Assembly: GCA_965200895.1 (NCBI GenBank)
Contig: CBDAVM010000001.1
Coordinates: 1,674,001 to 1,738,000 of the forward strand
Length of the DNA stretch: 64,000 bases
From: WTFV01 sp965200895
Lineage (GTDB): Bacteria; Acidobacteriota; Vicinamibacteria; Vicinamibacterales; UBA8438
Direction: 5' to 3'
The stretch's first letter is position 1, and each line of letters starts with the position of its first letter. This document shows, piece after piece, positions 1-9,103 of the stretch. The notes under the pieces are model-generated. The model ran no database searches. It was not told the DNA's origin and saw only the letters and a list, made by a program, of their open reading frames with translations. The translations under genes were made by a program, and so were the position numbers.

Positions 1-2
1 GC

Positions 3-854
3 TATCTGGAGAACCAAGTCTTCGCGCCGGCGGTGACCCGGGGCCGGGAGCTGATCTGGCGGCGCGGCGCCGCGCTGACCGGCCGTCCCTACTTGGCCCG
101 CGCGGCGGAGGAGCACAGCGGACCCCACAGCCCGTGGTTCTGGCGCGGTGATCTGCAGGGGGGCGGGGTGCTGAACGACATGGCCTGCCACTCGGTCGAG
201 GTGGTGCGGCATCTGCTGACCGAGCCCGGCGCGCCCCGGGACTCCATTCGGCCGCGGCGCGTGACCGGCCGGATCGCGTCGCTCAAGTGGAGCCGGCCGG
301 AGTACAGCGACCGGCTGCGACGGGCGATGGGAGCCGGCGTCGACTACTCGGCGCGTCCGGCCGAGGACTTCGCCGGCGTCACCATCGAGTACGAGGCGGA
401 CGACGGGACGCCGCTGGTCGGCGAGGCCAGCACGTCGTGGAGCTACGTCGGCCCGGGGCTGCGGCTGAGCATGGAGCTGCTCGGTCCCGAGTACTCGCTG
501 ACCGTCAACTCGCTCGACAGTGGCGTGAAGCTGTTCTTCAGCCGGGAGGTGCAGGGCGCGACGGGTGAGGACCTGGTCGAGAAGCAGAACGCGGAGGTCG
601 GCTTGATGCCGGTGGTTGTCGACGAGACGGCCGAGTACGGCTACACGGCGGAGAACCGGCACATGGTCCGGGCGTTTCTGCGGGAGGAGATGCCAGACGT
701 GACGTTCGACGACGGGGTCGAGGTGGTCGAGCTGCTGATGACCGCCTACCTGAGCGCCGAGCAGGGGCGCACGCTGCCGTTCCGGCCGGCCGGGCTCGAC
801 GCGTACGTCCCGGCCGTGGCGCGGGGGACCTGGACAGGGTGGGGGAGGTCGTGA
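3..854 (+). CDS. Gfo/Idh/MocA-family oxidoreductase, C-terminal part (5' end outside window)
   Basis: The reading frame is open from base 3, so the gene starts upstream of the window; 283 residues are visible. The segment GGGVLNDMACHSVEV looks like the substrate-side His region (G-x-D-x-x-x-H) that follows the Rossmann domain in Gfo/Idh/MocA oxidoreductases. The rest is the expected alpha/beta C-terminal domain, ending near FRPAGLDAYVP. The N-terminal NAD(P)-binding domain is not visible, so cofactor and substrate cannot be named. Members of this family oxidise or reduce sugars, inositols and related polyols in the cytoplasm. An ATG at 33 is internal, because the upstream residues (YLENQVFAP) fit the fold. 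Confidence 0.75.
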   Translation, partial: YLENQVFAPAVTRGRELIWRRGAALTGRPYLARAAEEHSGPHSPWFWRGDLQGGGVLNDMACHSVEVVRHLLTEPGAPRDSIRPRRVTGRIASLKWSRPEYSDRLRRAMGAGVDYSARPAEDFAGVTIEYEADDGTPLVGEASTSWSYVGPGLRLSMELLGPEYSLTVNSLDSGVKLFFSREVQGATGEDLVEKQNAEVGLMPVVVDETAEYGYTAENRHMVRAFLREEMPDVTFDDGVEVVELLMTAYLSAEQGRTLPFRPAGLDAYVPAVARGTWTGWGRS

Positions 855-1016
855 TGCGAGACGGAGTCTGCGCCCGCCGAACCCGTCGCAAGGCTCCGTG
901 TTCGGTCCCAGCCCCCACCGCCCCCAGGACCTTGCGCCGCGGAACCCACTCCGTTGCGTTCTACGACGCAGGCTCCTAGAATGGCGGGGAGCTGATTCCG
1001 TCCGCGGCGGGTCCCG

Positions 1017-1502
1017 ATGCTGCGTTTCTCGAAGAAGGCCGACTACGCGCTCATTGCATTGAAGGATCTGGCGTCGCGTCCCCCCGGAAGCTCGTCCAAC
1101 GCCCGCGAGATCGCCGGCCGCTACGACATCCCGGTCGAGTTGATGGCCAAGGTGCTGCAGCGTCTCGTACGGATGGGAATCGTCGCCTCCCACCAGGGCA
1201 CGCGCGGGGGCTACCAGCTCGCGCGCGACGCGTCCCTGATCTCGGTCGCCGACGTGATCCAGGCCATCGACGGGCCGGTCCTGGTGACCGCGTGCTCGGA
1301 TGAGGACGAGACCTGCGAGCAGTACGCCAAGTGCAACGTGCGCGACCCGCTCTGGCGGCTCAAGGACCGCATCGTGCAGTCGCTGGCCGCCTTCACGGTC
1401 AACGAGCTGGTCAGCGACGAGGCGCCCGAACCGTTGCCGCTCACCGTGGTGCGTCGGCCGGCCGAATCGGGGTTCTCCGCGCCGGCCGCGGCCGATCGGT
1501 AG
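1017..1502 (+). CDS. iscR: Rrf2-family transcriptional regulator, IscR-like
   Basis: This 161-residue protein begins LRFSKKADYALIAL and has an Rrf2 winged helix-turn-helix at about residues 1-80 (VELMAKVLQRLVRMGIV, then the wing GTRGGYQLAR). Three cysteines at residues 93, 100 and 106 sit where IscR ligates a [2Fe-2S] cluster; the spacing is C-x6-C-x5-C, against x5/x5 in E. coli IscR. It lies 36 bp upstream of a cysteine desulfurase and iscA, so it probably controls this Fe-S operon according to cluster status. There is no clear Shine-Dalgarno. A TAGAAT hexamer at about 979-984 could be the -10 box of the operon. NsrR (NO sensor) also has three cysteines and is the main alternative, but the gene context favours IscR. 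Confidence 0.8.
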   Translation: MLRFSKKADYALIALKDLASRPPGSSSNAREIAGRYDIPVELMAKVLQRLVRMGIVASHQGTRGGYQLARDASLISVADVIQAIDGPVLVTACSDEDETCEQYAKCNVRDPLWRLKDRIVQSLAAFTVNELVSDEAPEPLPLTVVRRPAESGFSAPAAADR

Positions 1503-1538
1503 CGGGTCGGGCGGACACGTGCGGACGCTGCAACGAGC

Positions 1539-2708
1539 ATGCCCGAGTTGCCCGTCTATCTGGATCACCATGCCACGACGCCCGTCGATCCCCGCGTCGT
1601 CGAGGCGATGCTGCCCTTCTTCAGCGAGCGCTTCGGCAACGCCTCGAGCCGCCAGCACGCGTTCGGGTGGGCCGCCCGCGACGCGGTAGCGGCGGCCCGC
1701 CGGCAGGTGGCGGAGCTGATCGGCGCCGACCCGCGGGAGATCTGCTTCACGAGCGGCGCCACCGAGTCCGACAACCTGGCGGTGCGGGGAGTGGTCGCAG
1801 CGGACCGGCGCCGGCCGCTGCACGTGGTGACGATGACCACCGAGCACCACGCGGTGCTCGACCCGTGCCGCCGCCTCGAACGCGAGGCTGTCGAGGTAAC
1901 GCGGGTGGCGCCGCGCCCGGACGGCCTGTGCGAGGTGGCTGACGTCGAACGCGCGCTGCGGCCCCACACGCGGCTCGTATCGGTGATGGCCGCCAACAAC
2001 GAGATCGGGGTCCTGCAGCCGGTGGCGCGGATCGCGGAGCTGACGCGCCCGCGCGGCATCGTGCTGCACACCGACGCCGCACAGGCGGCCGGCAAGGTGT
2101 CCGTCGACGTGGACGTGCTCGGTGTCGACCTGCTGTCGCTGACCGCGCACAAGATGTGCGGCCCGAAGGGGATCGGGGCCCTGTACGTCCGGCGCCGCCG
2201 GCCGCGCCTGGCGGTCGAGCCGCTGGTCGACGGGGGAGGGCACGAGCAGGGGCTGCGTTCCGGCACCCTCAACGTGCCGGGCATTGTCGGCTTCGGCGCA
2301 GCGGCGGCGATCTGCCGCGCCGAGTTGGCGGAGGAGGGCGCGCGGGTGGGCCGGCTGCGCGATCGGCTTCTGTCGGGCCTCTGCGACCGGCTGGACGGCG
2401 TGCGTGTCAACGGATCGCTGACCGCGCGCCTGCCTCACAACCTGAACGTCAGCTTCGCCGGCGTCGAGGGCGAGTCGCTGCTCGTGGGACTCGACGACAT
2501 TGCCGTCTCCTCCGGGGCGGCCTGCACGTCGGCGAACCCGGAGCCGTCGCACGTCCTGCAGGCGATCGGGGTCAGTGACGCGCTGGCGCGCTCCTCCCTC
2601 CGCTTCGGTCTGGGGCGCACGACGACGCAGGCCGACATCGACTACGCGGTCGACAAGGTGGTCAGCCTCGTCACCCGCCTGCGGCAGTTGTCGCCGCATG
2701 TCGGCTGA
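1539..2708 (+). CDS. iscS: Cysteine desulfurase (IscS/NifS type)
   Basis: This 389-residue PLP enzyme (class V aminotransferase fold) takes sulfur from L-cysteine for Fe-S cluster assembly. Visible signatures are the N-terminal YLDHHATTPVDPRV, the PLP-binding loop TSGATESDNLAVRG, the Schiff-base lysine at about residue 205 in LTAHKMCGPKG, and the persulfide cysteine at about residue 329 in SSGAACTSANPEPSHVL. That cysteine loop is the long IscS/NifS (group I) type rather than the SufS type. The length matches the family. It lies between the Rrf2 regulator and iscA in the same direction, so it is probably co-transcribed. No iscU scaffold gene follows, which is unusual for an isc cluster; the scaffold is probably encoded elsewhere. 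Confidence 0.95.
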   Translation: MPELPVYLDHHATTPVDPRVVEAMLPFFSERFGNASSRQHAFGWAARDAVAAARRQVAELIGADPREICFTSGATESDNLAVRGVVAADRRRPLHVVTMTTEHHAVLDPCRRLEREAVEVTRVAPRPDGLCEVADVERALRPHTRLVSVMAANNEIGVLQPVARIAELTRPRGIVLHTDAAQAAGKVSVDVDVLGVDLLSLTAHKMCGPKGIGALYVRRRRPRLAVEPLVDGGGHEQGLRSGTLNVPGIVGFGAAAAICRAELAEEGARVGRLRDRLLSGLCDRLDGVRVNGSLTARLPHNLNVSFAGVEGESLLVGLDDIAVSSGAACTSANPEPSHVLQAIGVSDALARSSLRFGLGRTTTQADIDYAVDKVVSLVTRLRQLSPHVG

Positions 2709-2846
2709 CCGTGCGCCGCTGCAGTTCGGCGACCGCCGGCGACCGCCGGCCGGGCCGGTCGACAACCGTGCGTCCGCGGTTCGTTTTCCCGCCGCCCCGT
2801 GCGGCGCACACCGGTCCCCGGCAATCGAGTACACTGGACAGCGACG

Positions 2847-3173
2847 ATGATCGAAGTGACTGCCGCGGCGGCCAGGCGGATTCGAAACGCGATGGCGAGC
2901 GACGGCGTGGCCGAGGGCGGGTTGCGCGTCGGCGTCAGAGCCGGCGGGTGCTCGGGCTTCAGCTACGTGTTCCGCTGGGAGACGGCGCCCCGGCCGGACG
3001 ATGAGATCTTCGAGGCCGGCGGCGACATGAAGATATTCGTCGATCGGAAGAGCTACAAGTACCTGCGCGGCACCGTCCTCGACTGCGATACGTCCATGCT
3101 CGGGCAGTCGTTGATTTTCCGCAACCCGAACGCGAAGAGCGAGTGCGGGTGCGGACTGTCGTTCGACGTGTAG
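2847..3173 (+). CDS. iscA: HesB/IscA-family A-type Fe-S carrier
   Basis: The 108-residue protein has the full A-type carrier signature: cysteines at residues 35 (GGCSGFSYVF), 100 and 102 (SECGCGLSFDV), which ligate the cluster or iron. The start at 2847 gives MIEVTAAAARRIRNAM, the normal family N-terminus; longer upstream starts would add unrelated sequence. It accepts clusters and passes them to apo-proteins such as the Fe-S enzymes MqnE and NadA encoded 3-5 kb downstream. It lies 138 bp after iscS, with a TACACT hexamer at 2830-2835 just before it, so it may have its own promoter with a very short leader. Confidence 0.93.
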   Translation: MIEVTAAAARRIRNAMASDGVAEGGLRVGVRAGGCSGFSYVFRWETAPRPDDEIFEAGGDMKIFVDRKSYKYLRGTVLDCDTSMLGQSLIFRNPNAKSECGCGLSFDV

Positions 3174-3222
3174 CCGGGACCGGACGCCGTCGCGATACCG
3201 ACGTACACCGCCGTGCGCGGCC

Positions 3223-4761
<1,539 letters not shown>

Positions 4762-4794
4762 CCGATTGCCGCCCGCCGCTCTGCGACGGCGTGC

Positions 4795-4800
4795 TACACT
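4795..4800 (+). promoter_or_regulatory. -10-like TACACT, 8 nt before start codon
   Basis: TACACT ends 8 nt before the ATG of the small membrane protein at 4809, and no Shine-Dalgarno fits between. This arrangement predicts transcription starting at or next to the A of the ATG, giving a leaderless mRNA. No good -35 element is visible. Confidence 0.4.
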
Positions 4801-4808
4801 GCCGGCCG

Positions 4809-5309
4809 ATGGCGTCTTCGGCCCGGGCCGGCATCCTGTCGCACAGCATGCGCGCCTACTATCTCCCGTTCGCCGCGGGGCTGGTGCTTGCGGGGAGTGC
4901 GTTCATGCCGTGGATGCTCGTCGGCGACCACGGTCTGGGCGGCGTGCCGAGCATCGCCGGCCTGTGGGTCCTCGGGCTCGGTATTCTGGCCGCCCTGCTC
5001 GCCTTCCTCAGTGTGCTCACCCGCAAGAACTCGCGCCATCCCCTGCTGCTCGTCGGCCTGGCCGCGTTCGGCATCGTCCTGGTCAGCGAGCAGTGGATGG
5101 AGCGGACCACGGCCGATCAGGTCTGGGCGCAGTCACAGGCCCGCGCCATCGTGCAGGGCAGCCGGACCGCCGTCTCGTTTCCGGACCCCACGATGGCCCC
5201 CGGCGGCTACCTGGCGCTGGGAGCGGCCGGCGTCATCGTGTTGTTCGGCATGACCATCGTCGTCCGTCAGGCCTCCACGGCGTACGTGTCGGAGGACGAC
5301 GACGCCTGA
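4809..5309 (+). CDS. Small multi-pass membrane protein, unknown function
   Basis: The 166-residue protein has three clear hydrophobic segments near the N-terminus and middle (YYLPFAAGLVLAGSAFM; GLWVLGLGILAALLAFL; PLLLVGLAAFGIVLV) and one near the C-terminus (GYLALGAAGVIVLFGMTIVV), so about four membrane helices. It ends in an acidic tail, SEDDDA. A longer open frame extends upstream inside otsA, but the -10-like TACACT box at 4795 and the start of hydrophobic coding support the ATG at 4809. It lies between otsA and mqnD in the same direction. I recognise no family. Confidence 0.7.
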   Translation: MASSARAGILSHSMRAYYLPFAAGLVLAGSAFMPWMLVGDHGLGGVPSIAGLWVLGLGILAALLAFLSVLTRKNSRHPLLLVGLAAFGIVLVSEQWMERTTADQVWAQSQARAIVQGSRTAVSFPDPTMAPGGYLALGAAGVIVLFGMTIVVRQASTAYVSEDDDA

Positions 5310-5329
5310 CGCGAGACGGCGGACCGCCC

Positions 5330-5335
5330 TATCCT
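5330..5335 (+). promoter_or_regulatory. -10-like TATCCT, 6 nt before mqnD start
   Basis: TATCCT ends 6 nt before the ATG at 5342 with no Shine-Dalgarno in between, which suggests a leaderless mqnD transcript. Confidence 0.4.
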
Positions 5336-5341
5336 GTTCCG

Positions 5342-6169
5342 ATGCGCATCACGGTCGCCCACAGTCCGGACTCGGACGACGCGTTCATGTTCTACGGCTT
5401 TGCCTGCGGCGCGGTGGCTGCCGCCGGATTCGAGATCGATCAGGTGCTGGCCGACATCGAAAGCCTGAACCGAGCGGCCTTCGAGGGGCGCTACGAGGTG
5501 ACGGCGGTCTCGTTCCACGCCTACGCGCACCTCCTGGATCGCTACGCCCTGTTGCCGCACGGGGCCAGCATGGGCGACCGCTACGGGCCGATCGTCGTGA
5601 CGCAGCAGGACGGCCCGCGTTCCCTCGACGGCGTCACCGTCGCCATTCCGGGCGAGCTGACAACGGCGTATCTGGCGCTGCAGCTCTTCCATCCCGGTGT
5701 GGCGTATCGCGTGCTGCCGTTCGACGAAATCCAACCCGCCGTCGTCGACGGCAGGGTGGAGGCGGGACTGCTGATCCACGAAGGGCAGTTGACCTACGGC
5801 GACGAGGGGCTCCGGTGCCTCGTCGACCTCGGCGTCTGGTGGGCGGATCGGACCGGCGGCCTGCCGCTGCCGCTCGGCTGCAACGTCATCCGGCGCGATC
5901 TCGGGGCGGGGACGATGCGCGAGGTGTCACGCCTGCTGCGCGCGAGCATCGCGCACGCGCTCGACCACCGCGAGGACGCGATAGAGTACGCGCTGGATTT
6001 CGGGCGCGGTCTCGACGTGGAGCGCACCGACCGCTTCGTCGGCATGTATGTGAACGGTCTGACCCTCGACTACGGCGAGCGGGGGCGCGCCGCAGTTGAG
6101 CGCCTGTTCGCCGACGCCTACGACAGGAAGGCGATCCCGGCGCCGGTGCCGGTGGAGTTCGTCGACTGA
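5342..6169 (+). CDS. mqnD: MqnD-like 1,4-dihydroxy-6-naphthoate synthase (futalosine menaquinone pathway)
   Basis: The 275-residue protein has the periplasmic-binding-protein-like fold of the MqnA/MqnD family. The N-terminus has SPDSDDAFMFYGF, where MqnD has SP-x-x-D/N-D-x-F. Further on it shows a STAY-type region (GELTTAYLALQLF), IHEGQLTYG, and TGGLPLPLGCNVI, which corresponds to the MqnD TGLP-PLG segment. The C-terminus (VNGLTLDYGERG) matches the MqnD tail. MqnD converts cyclic dehypoxanthinyl futalosine to 1,4-dihydroxy-6-naphthoate. It is followed directly by mqnE, which supports the assignment. MqnA (chorismate dehydratase) is the related alternative; I prefer MqnD from the two PLG and IHEG segments. 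Confidence 0.8.
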   Translation: MRITVAHSPDSDDAFMFYGFACGAVAAAGFEIDQVLADIESLNRAAFEGRYEVTAVSFHAYAHLLDRYALLPHGASMGDRYGPIVVTQQDGPRSLDGVTVAIPGELTTAYLALQLFHPGVAYRVLPFDEIQPAVVDGRVEAGLLIHEGQLTYGDEGLRCLVDLGVWWADRTGGLPLPLGCNVIRRDLGAGTMREVSRLLRASIAHALDHREDAIEYALDFGRGLDVERTDRFVGMYVNGLTLDYGERGRAAVERLFADAYDRKAIPAPVPVEFVD

Positions 6170-6299
6170 GGGCGGTTACCGGCGAAACCGCGTGGTCGCG
6201 ACCGGCCGGTTGACACAACCGCCGGGTGGGTGCGTGTCGTGTCGCGAGCGGTGGTCCGCGAAGGGCGCATCGCCGAGTACGGGGTTGCGAGGAGAGCCA

Positions 6300-7400
6300 A
6301 TGTACGCGCGCATCGCGTCGGCCGGTCTGCGGGACATTGCCGACAAGCTCGACGGAGGCATCCGCCTTGATTTCGAGGACGGTCAGCATCTGTTCGCCAG
6401 CCCGGACCTGCTCGCGGTCGGCTGGCTGGCCAACCGGGAGCGCGAGAAGCGCCACGGGGGCCGTACCTTCTTCAATCACAACATCCGCCTCGAGGCGACC
6501 AATGTCTGCGTCGCAAGCTGCCTCTTCTGCGCCTTCGCCCGCCTGCAGCCGGGCGACGACGGCGCCTACACGATGAGCCTGGAGCAGGCCTGGGACAAGC
6601 TGCGCGAGCGGGCCGACCAGCCGCTGACCGAGGTGCACGTGGTCAATGGCCTGCACCCGGACCTGCCCTGGAACTACTACCTGGAGCTGCTGCGCGGCTT
6701 CAAGCGCATCCGGCCCGACATCCACCTGAAGTGCTTCACCGCGGTCGAGATCGCCTTCTTCGCCGAGCTCTACGGGATGACCGACGAGCAGGTGCTCCGG
6801 GAGCTGCTGGACGCCGGGCTCGACTCGCTGCCCGGCGGCGGCGCCGAGGTCTTCTCCGAGCGCGTACGCCGCAAGATCTGCCACGACAAGGCCGACGCCG
6901 ACCGCTACCTGGCCATCCACCGCCTCGCCCACCGGCTCGGCATGCGCTCGAACGTGACCATGCTCTACGGCCACATCGAGACCGACGCCGAGCGCGTCGA
7001 CCACATGCTGCGCGCCCGCGCCCTGCAGGACGAAACGGGTGGCTTCCAGGCGTTCATCCCGCTGGCGTTCCACCCCGACAACAACCGGATGGAAAAGCTG
7101 CCGCCTCCCACCGCGGCCGACACGCTGCGCGTCCATGCGGTCGCCCGTCTGATGCTCGACAACGTGCCGCACGTCAAGGCGTTCTGGATCGCCACCGGCG
7201 TCGGCGTCGCCCAGACGTCCCTCTGGTTCGGAGTGGACGACCTCGACGGCACCGTGCAGGAGGAGCGCATCTACCACATGGCGGGCGCCCCGACCCCCGA
7301 GGCGATGACCCCGGCCGAGATCTCGCGGCTCATCCGCATCGCCGGCCGCGATCCGGTCGAGCGCGACACCTTCTACAACGTCGTGGCGCGGTCGGCGTGA
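6300..7400 (+). CDS. mqnE: Aminofutalosine synthase MqnE (radical SAM)
   Basis: The 366-residue radical SAM enzyme has its cluster motif C-x3-C-x2-C at residues 70, 74 and 77 (CVASCLFCAF). It also has the SAM-binding HVVNGLHPDLPWNYY region, LPGGGAEVFSERVR, and FIPLAFHPDNN, all typical of MqnE/MqnC. The MqnE-specific context (FNHNIRLEATNVC, then the C-terminal AGRDPVERDTFYNVV) separates it from MqnC and CofG/H. It joins adenosine from SAM to 3-[(1-carboxyvinyl)oxy]benzoate, giving aminofutalosine. The start at 6300 has a strong Shine-Dalgarno (GAGGAGA, 6 nt upstream), unlike the upstream in-frame codons. It is 130 bp downstream of mqnD. The [4Fe-4S] cluster links it to the isc genes at the window start. 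Confidence 0.93.
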   Translation: MYARIASAGLRDIADKLDGGIRLDFEDGQHLFASPDLLAVGWLANREREKRHGGRTFFNHNIRLEATNVCVASCLFCAFARLQPGDDGAYTMSLEQAWDKLRERADQPLTEVHVVNGLHPDLPWNYYLELLRGFKRIRPDIHLKCFTAVEIAFFAELYGMTDEQVLRELLDAGLDSLPGGGAEVFSERVRRKICHDKADADRYLAIHRLAHRLGMRSNVTMLYGHIETDAERVDHMLRARALQDETGGFQAFIPLAFHPDNNRMEKLPPPTAADTLRVHAVARLMLDNVPHVKAFWIATGVGVAQTSLWFGVDDLDGTVQEERIYHMAGAPTPEAMTPAEISRLIRIAGRDPVERDTFYNVVARSA

Positions 7401-7672
7401 CAGGCCGGCCGGCGCCGGGATGATGCGTGGTCGAATCACACGCTGCGGCAGCGTGGATTCGGGTTCCGTTGCGGCTGTCGGCAGAGAGCGAACCGCCACG
7501 ATTCCACCGTCGTCGTCGGGCGCGATGGGGTACGGGATCCAGGCGTGGCCGCCCGCTGCCTGGATCGGGGCCGGGTGGGCTCGCCTCCACATCGTCCCGC
7601 TCTCCCGCGTGATATAGAATGTACCCGGCGTCAGGTTCCGGATTTCGGGATCTGGCCTTTGACGACCGGAGC

Positions 7673-7690
7673 TTGAGAAACTTTTCACAG
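7673..7690 (+). promoter_or_regulatory. Rex-box-like operator 1 upstream of nadA
   Basis: TTGAGAAACTTTTCACAG is an imperfect 18-bp palindrome close to the redox repressor Rex consensus (TTGTGAAnnnnTTCACAA). It differs at one base in each half. A second copy lies 107 bp downstream. Rex responds to the NADH/NAD+ ratio, which fits a site in front of an NAD biosynthesis gene. The assignment is by pattern only. Confidence 0.4.
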
Positions 7691-7733
7691 GATTGACAGC
7701 CGCAGCGCGGCGGGCGGTTGCCGGTCGGACGCT

Positions 7734-7769
7734 GGCGCCGACTCCCCGGAACGGGTCGGCGCCTTTTCT
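7734..7769 (+). terminator. Hairpin plus T-run in the nadA leader (attenuator-like)
   Basis: GGCGCCGAC (7734-7742) pairs perfectly with GTCGGCGCC (7755-7763) around a 12-nt loop and is followed directly by TTTTCT. This is the form of an intrinsic terminator. It stands 150 bp upstream of nadA, between the two Rex-like boxes, so it could end a transcript from upstream box 1 or act as an attenuator. Confidence 0.55.
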
Positions 7770-7779
7770 CGCCGCCTGC

Positions 7780-7797
7780 TTGAGAAACTTTTCACAA
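7780..7797 (+). promoter_or_regulatory. Rex-box-like operator 2 upstream of nadA
   Basis: TTGAGAAACTTTTCACAA matches the Rex consensus TTGTGAAnnnnTTCACAA except for one base in the left half. It shares the 19-mer gcttgagaaacttttcaca with box 1 (7671-7689). It is the better of the two copies and lies 122 bp before the nadA start. Confidence 0.45.
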
Positions 7798-7919
7798 GCT
7801 GGATCGGGAAGGGCGGTGGGGCCGGGACCGAACGCGGAGCCTTGCGACGCGTTGGCGGCGTCAGGCAGCGGAGACGGCGCGGACGCAAGGACGGAACGGA
7901 GCGAGCACGGAGCACGGTG

Positions 7920-9050
7920 ATGGACGTCGAGGAACTGACCCGCTTCGAGAAGTCGCAGATCGGCGAGCGGCAGCCGTTGCCGGACCGCTACCTGGGGCTC
8001 CCGGACGGGGAGATGGCGGAACGGATAGCGCAGGCGCGGGCCGACCTCGGTGAGCGTCTGCTCATACTGGGGCACCACTACCAGCGCGACGAGGTGATCC
8101 GCTTCGCCGACTGCACCGGCGACTCGTTCAAGCTGGCGCGGCAGGCGGCCGATCGGCGCGGCGCCGACTACATCGTGTTCTGCGGCGTGCACTTCATGGC
8201 GGAGAGCGCCGACGTGCTGAGCGCGCCGCACCAGCAGGTCGTCCTGCCGGACCTGGCGGCCGGCTGCTCGATGGCGGACATGGCAGCGCCGGACCAGCTC
8301 GAGGTCTGCTGGGAGGATCTGCAGGCCCTCGGCGCCACCGACGTCGTTCCGGTGACGTACATCAACTCGGCGGCGTCCATCAAGGCGTTCTGCGGCGAGC
8401 GGCGCGGCGTGGTCTGCACCTCCGGCAACGCCGAGCCGACACTGCGCTGGGCGTGGGGGCGCGGCCGGCAGATCCTGTTCCTGCCCGATCAGCATCTGGG
8501 GCGCAACACGGCGTACCGGATGGGGGTGCCGCTGGACGAGATGGTCGTCTGGGACCCGGACCTGCCCGCCGGCGGCGTGGATCCCGACGCCCTGCGCAAC
8601 GCCCGCATGATTCTCTGGAAGGGGCACTGCTCGGTGCACACCCGGTTCACCGTGCCGCAGGTGGAGCATGTCCGCCGCATGCATCCGGGCGTGCGGATCA
8701 TCGTGCATCCCGAGTGCACCTGGGAGGTCGTGCAGGCGGCCGACGACAGCGGCTCGACGGAGTACATCATCGACCAGGTCACGAACAGCCCGCCCGGTTC
8801 CACCTGGGCGGTGGGGACCGAGATCCACCTCGTCAGCCGCCTCGCCGCGGAGCTGGCGCCGGAGCGCACCGTCCTGACCCTGGACCCGATCGGCTGCCTC
8901 TGCTCGACGATGTTCCGCGTGTCCCCGAACCACCTGCTGTGGGTGCTCGAGTCGCTGCGCGCCGGCGCGGTGCCCAACCGCATCGTGGTCCCCGAGCAGG
9001 AGAAGCACTGGACGCGCGTGGCCCTCGACCGCATGCTGGCCATCCGCTAG
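7920..9050 (+). CDS. nadA: Quinolinate synthase NadA
   Basis: The 376-residue protein is quinolinate synthase, which condenses iminoaspartate with dihydroxyacetone phosphate in de novo NAD synthesis. It shows GHHYQRDEVIRFADCTGDS, VFCGVHFMAESADVL, CTSGNA and the C-terminal GCLCSTM. The three [4Fe-4S] ligands are most likely the cysteines at about residues 88, 166 and 326 (or 328). The start at 7920 gives MDVEELTRFEK; an in-frame upstream extension to 7842 lies in the repeat-bearing leader and is unlikely. Upstream boxes suggest redox control. No nadB or nadC is adjacent. A GC-rich hairpin follows the stop codon. Confidence 0.96.
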   Translation: MDVEELTRFEKSQIGERQPLPDRYLGLPDGEMAERIAQARADLGERLLILGHHYQRDEVIRFADCTGDSFKLARQAADRRGADYIVFCGVHFMAESADVLSAPHQQVVLPDLAAGCSMADMAAPDQLEVCWEDLQALGATDVVPVTYINSAASIKAFCGERRGVVCTSGNAEPTLRWAWGRGRQILFLPDQHLGRNTAYRMGVPLDEMVVWDPDLPAGGVDPDALRNARMILWKGHCSVHTRFTVPQVEHVRRMHPGVRIIVHPECTWEVVQAADDSGSTEYIIDQVTNSPPGSTWAVGTEIHLVSRLAAELAPERTVLTLDPIGCLCSTMFRVSPNHLLWVLESLRAGAVPNRIVVPEQEKHWTRVALDRMLAIR

Positions 9051-9052
9051 CC

Positions 9053-9073
9053 GGGGGCTGCGCGGCAGCTCCC
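9053..9073 (+). terminator. GC-rich hairpin after nadA
   Basis: GGGGGCTGC (9053-9061) can pair with GCAGCTCCC (9065-9073) with one mismatch and a 3-nt loop, starting 3 nt after the nadA stop. There is no T-run, so it would be at best a weak or factor-assisted terminator. It marks the border with the defence island. Confidence 0.35.
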
Positions 9074-9103
9074 GCGCCGAGCGTGGGCGAAGGGCAGGAC
9101 CGC

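Larger units (their letters stand above)
7401..7919 (+). other. Intergenic region / nadA leader
   Basis: No convincing gene is seen in these 519 bases. The right half holds two near-identical 18-bp palindromic boxes 107 bp apart, with a strong hairpin plus T-run between them (listed separately). A TATAGAAT hexamer-like stretch near 7612-7619 may be a -10 element. The left half (7420-7660) has no recognisable element. Confidence 0.5.

Noticed and set aside
7420..7660. Possible minus-strand peptide (FYITRESGTMWRRAHPAP and following)
   Set aside because: It lacks a start, has no recognised homologue and falls in non-coding DNA beside mqnE. Too weak to call.
7660..7919. NAD+-I (nadA-motif) riboswitch upstream of nadA
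   Set aside because: This riboswitch is known from Acidobacteria, but I could not find its core or its tandem domains here; the visible elements are palindromic boxes and a terminator-like hairpin. A covariance-model search would settle it.
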